Shown here: one piece after another, positions 53,006-54,598 of the stretch
Position numbering within the stretch: position 1 is the first letter of the stretch
Layout: each line of letters begins with the position of its first letter
Source of the DNA: Methylococcaceae bacterium
GTDB lineage: Bacteria > Pseudomonadota > Gammaproteobacteria > Methylococcales > Methylomonadaceae
NCBI GenBank assembly: GCA_030693065.1
Contig: JAUYBL010000026.1
Span: 1-54,598 of the forward strand
Reading direction: 5' to 3'
Length of the DNA stretch: 54,598 nt
Translations under genes and position numbers: made by a program
The notes under the pieces: generated by a model
Database searches by the model: none
Seen by the model: the letters and a program-made list of their open reading frames with translations, nothing else
Told to the model about the DNA's origin: nothing

Positions 53006-53416
53006 TTAAAGCGCGGGAGGCGCTCGTGGAGAATGGGCGGTGCAGAATAAATGACTGACAAACTGCTCGTCGTGCGGAGAGAAGTTGCTGTCAAAAGGGG
53101 AATAGGTTGCGGTAAAGCTTAGGGCTTGTTGCAGCAGAAAATAACTGTTATCAGTATCAATATCGTCGGCTACATTCTTAATGCCAGTATCTACGCCAAC
53201 AACTATATCTTGTAAATTAAGGGGGGTGGCAATTGCTTGCAATTCGAGCTGGCGCTGATCAGCCTCGTAAATCTCAAATCCGGGCAGATGAATTACAGTC
53301 AGGTTTTGGTTTGAATAAGCGTGGTCTTGTTCATTGACATGCGCATGCACCAAGGGTGCAAAAAATTGCAACACAAGCAAAAAAGTAACCAGAGATTTGC
53401 GTAATATCGAAAACAT
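53006..53416 (-). CDS. Small secreted protein heading the efflux operon
   Basis: I do not recognise a named family. The 136 aa product has a signal peptide (LVTFLLVLQFFAPLVHA, cleavage after AHA), starts the mature part with His-containing HVNEQDHAYS, and ends in FCTAHSPRAPPAL. The position, 207 bases upstream of the TolC-type gene on the same strand, and the His content suggest a periplasmic metal-binding or sensing accessory; this is inference. The C-terminal PRAPP motif is odd and worth a search. It is divergent from the Tim44 gene with 107 bases between the starts. Confidence 0.75.
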   Translation of the reverse strand: MFSILRKSLVTFLLVLQFFAPLVHAHVNEQDHAYSNQNLTVIHLPGFEIYEADQRQLELQAIATPLNLQDIVVGVDTGIKNVADDIDTDNSYFLLQQALSFTATYSPFDSNFSPHDEQFVSHLFCTAHSPRAPPAL

Positions 53417-53523
53417 GGTAACAATGCTATGTCATTAAAATGCAAATAACAACTTGAAAGATTGTATGGTTATCCCCAATCTTAACTGCAGCTTTAATGT
53501 TTAACTTAACTACAGTGAGCAAT

Positions 53524-54474
53524 ATGAAAAAACAAACCGGAATTATCGCATTCTTGTTGATAACGTTGTCCTTGGCCTTGGGCAGCATATCTGACGCCGA
53601 TGCCAAGCGCTTTGGTGGCGGCAGTTCATTCGGCAGTCGTTCATCGTACAGCGCACCTTATCAACGCTCCGCCGCGCCAGCTTCTCGTCCCGCACAACAG
53701 CAGCAACCAGCAGCGCAACCTGCTCAAGCTAACAAACCAGGCTGGGCTAATCGTAGTGGTCTGATGGGCATGCTGGGCGGATTAGCATTGGGTGGCTTAT
53801 TGGGTTCAATGTTAGGAGGTCACGGATTTAGCGGTATCAACTTTATGGATATTTTGATTTTTGGTGGCATCGCATTCTTGCTTTACAAGCTATTTATACG
53901 TAAACAGGCAGGCACTGCTCAACCCGCTTATCAACGCACTGCCCATAATGGTCATGACGACGTTGTTGCCAGTCACGAGCAAGCGCCACAAACCGGTTCA
54001 TCTGGGTTCAATACTGATGTGCTGTTTAATAAAAATAAGCAAGCGCCAGTTGCGGATCAGTTTGCTCAATCTAATGTGGCTGCTATTCCCGCAGATTTCG
54101 ATCAGCAGGCATTTTTAGCAGGTGCTAAAAATGCTTTCGGTATTCTGCAAAAAGCCTGGGATGAACGTGATCTCGCCGAAATCAGAAGCTTGTGTACTGA
54201 TAAAGTCTTTGCAGAAATTCAAGATCAAATCAAAGCGTCCAACACTGCAAACCACACCGAGGTTATTAAGCTGGATGCTGAGTTGCTGGAAGTACGAGAA
54301 GTAGGTTCAGACCTTGAAGCGACCGTTATGTTTGATAGTTATATGCGCGAAGATGCGAACGCGCGTGCCGAACAAGTTAGAGAGGTATGGCATTTTATTA
54401 AGCCGAAAAATAGCATTCAGCCTAAATGGTATTTGGATGGCATTCAGCAATTAGAAGATCGTGAATTCAAGTAA
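53524..54474 (+). CDS. Tim44-domain membrane protein
   Basis: The 316 aa protein has a signal-like N-terminus (IIAFLLITLSLALGSISDAD), a Ser/Gly-rich then Gln/Ala/Pro-rich stretch (about 30-75), a glycine-rich membrane region (GMLGGLALGGLLGSMLGG and MDILIFGGIAFLLYKLFI) and a C-terminal Tim44-like domain beginning FLAGAKNAFGILQKAWDERD and ending near WYLDGIQQLED. Bacterial members are membrane-associated; their role is not established. The ATG at 53524 is chosen because it starts the signal-like segment; an in-frame ATG at 53497 would add nine residues. The last codons overlap the end of an IS30-type transposase frame on the other strand. Confidence 0.88.
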   Translation: MKKQTGIIAFLLITLSLALGSISDADAKRFGGGSSFGSRSSYSAPYQRSAAPASRPAQQQQPAAQPAQANKPGWANRSGLMGMLGGLALGGLLGSMLGGHGFSGINFMDILIFGGIAFLLYKLFIRKQAGTAQPAYQRTAHNGHDDVVASHEQAPQTGSSGFNTDVLFNKNKQAPVADQFAQSNVAAIPADFDQQAFLAGAKNAFGILQKAWDERDLAEIRSLCTDKVFAEIQDQIKASNTANHTEVIKLDAELLEVREVGSDLEATVMFDSYMREDANARAEQVREVWHFIKPKNSIQPKWYLDGIQQLEDREFK

Positions 54475-54598
54475 TAAGTGCATAACCCACCAATTTTTCA
54501 GCGTCCATGCCGGATAGTTCGCGAAACACCTCGTAAGGCGTCTTGAAGCCCAGACACTTCCTTGGTCTGTTGTTGAGTTTATGCACAGCTTCTAACAC
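54467..54598 (-). mobile_element. IS30-family transposase, C-terminal part (runs off the window)
   Basis: Reading the minus strand from the window edge gives VLEAVHKLNNRPRKCLGFKT then PYEVFRELSGMDAEKLVGYA and a stop at 54467-54469. LNNRPRKxLGFKTP is the conserved C-terminal block of IS30 transposases, just after the last catalytic glutamate. The rest lies beyond the window. The stop codon lies inside the last codons of the Tim44 gene, leaving no room for the usual terminal inverted repeat between them, so this end of the element may be truncated. Confidence 0.88.

Noticed and set aside
1-54598. CRISPR array, prophage or integrative element
   Set aside because: No regularly spaced repeats, cas genes, integrase or phage structural genes; the only clear mobile gene is the IS30 end.

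Overview
The window reads as a contiguous piece of a gammaproteobacterial chromosome with moderate GC and dense coding. Conserved gammaproteobacterial neighbourhoods are present: glnE-ilvE, ygfB-pepP-ubiH divergent from TIGR02449-zapA-6S RNA, pilSR beside sucCD, nudE/yrfG, rhlB divergent from trxA-rho, and asmA-mutY-yggX. An environmental, probably methylotroph-like lineage (Methylococcales or a relative) is suggested by the PEP-CTERM metalloprotease, the TonB2-type energy cluster, the rubredoxin/reductase pair and the dispersed GTTGGGTT and 'gagcttgtcg' palindromes. No methane-oxidation gene is present, so this placement is an inference. No rRNA, tRNA, CRISPR array or prophage was seen.

Layout. 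1-187: 3' part of RNase P RNA. 459-7133: nitrogen and branched-chain amino-acid genes (glnE, ilvE, ilvA) with rpiA and a small secreted protein. 7139-9036: EVE protein, 6S RNA, zapA, TIGR02449 protein, ygfB. 9064-12165: pepP, ubiH, a small membrane-anchored protein. 12215-15195: pilSR two-component system. 15331-20546: sucC-sucD-[C5 methyltransferase-HNH endonuclease]-nadE, a run in which a two-gene restriction-modification cassette sits inside a metabolic operon with ATGA overlaps at both outer junctions. 20560-22990: mostly repeat-rich intergenic DNA around a small gene and nudE. 22991-28388: methyltransferase, yrfG-like phosphatase, rhlB, trxA, rho, uppP. 28450-31883: yggX, mutY, asmA. 31977-33712: small membrane protein, peroxiredoxin, AP2-like DNA-binding protein. 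33788-37494: a five-gene TonB2-type energy-transduction operon. 38108-40400: cysB-like regulator, TauE/SafE permease, NTF2-like protein. 40553-43526: cobT, bluB, rubredoxin reductase, rubredoxin. 44003-44977: PEP-CTERM metalloprotease. 45065-46870: BatD-like protein. 47033-53416: heavy-metal RND efflux operon with a DUF3240 gene and a small secreted protein. 53524-54474: Tim44-domain protein. The window ends in the C-terminal part of an IS30-family transposase.

How the genes work together. Most of the window is housekeeping: glutamine synthetase control, isoleucine/valine synthesis, pentose phosphate, TCA cycle, NAD, ubiquinone, cell division, RNA decay and termination, DNA repair, iron and redox protection. 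The accessory layer consists of the R-M cassette, the AP2-like protein, the metal efflux operon, the PEP-CTERM protease, the IS30 end and several families of small palindromic repeats. The items most worth following up are the R-M cassette nested in the sucCD-nadE operon, a palindromic repeat read through as the N-terminus of the BatD-like protein, and the freestanding AP2-like protein.
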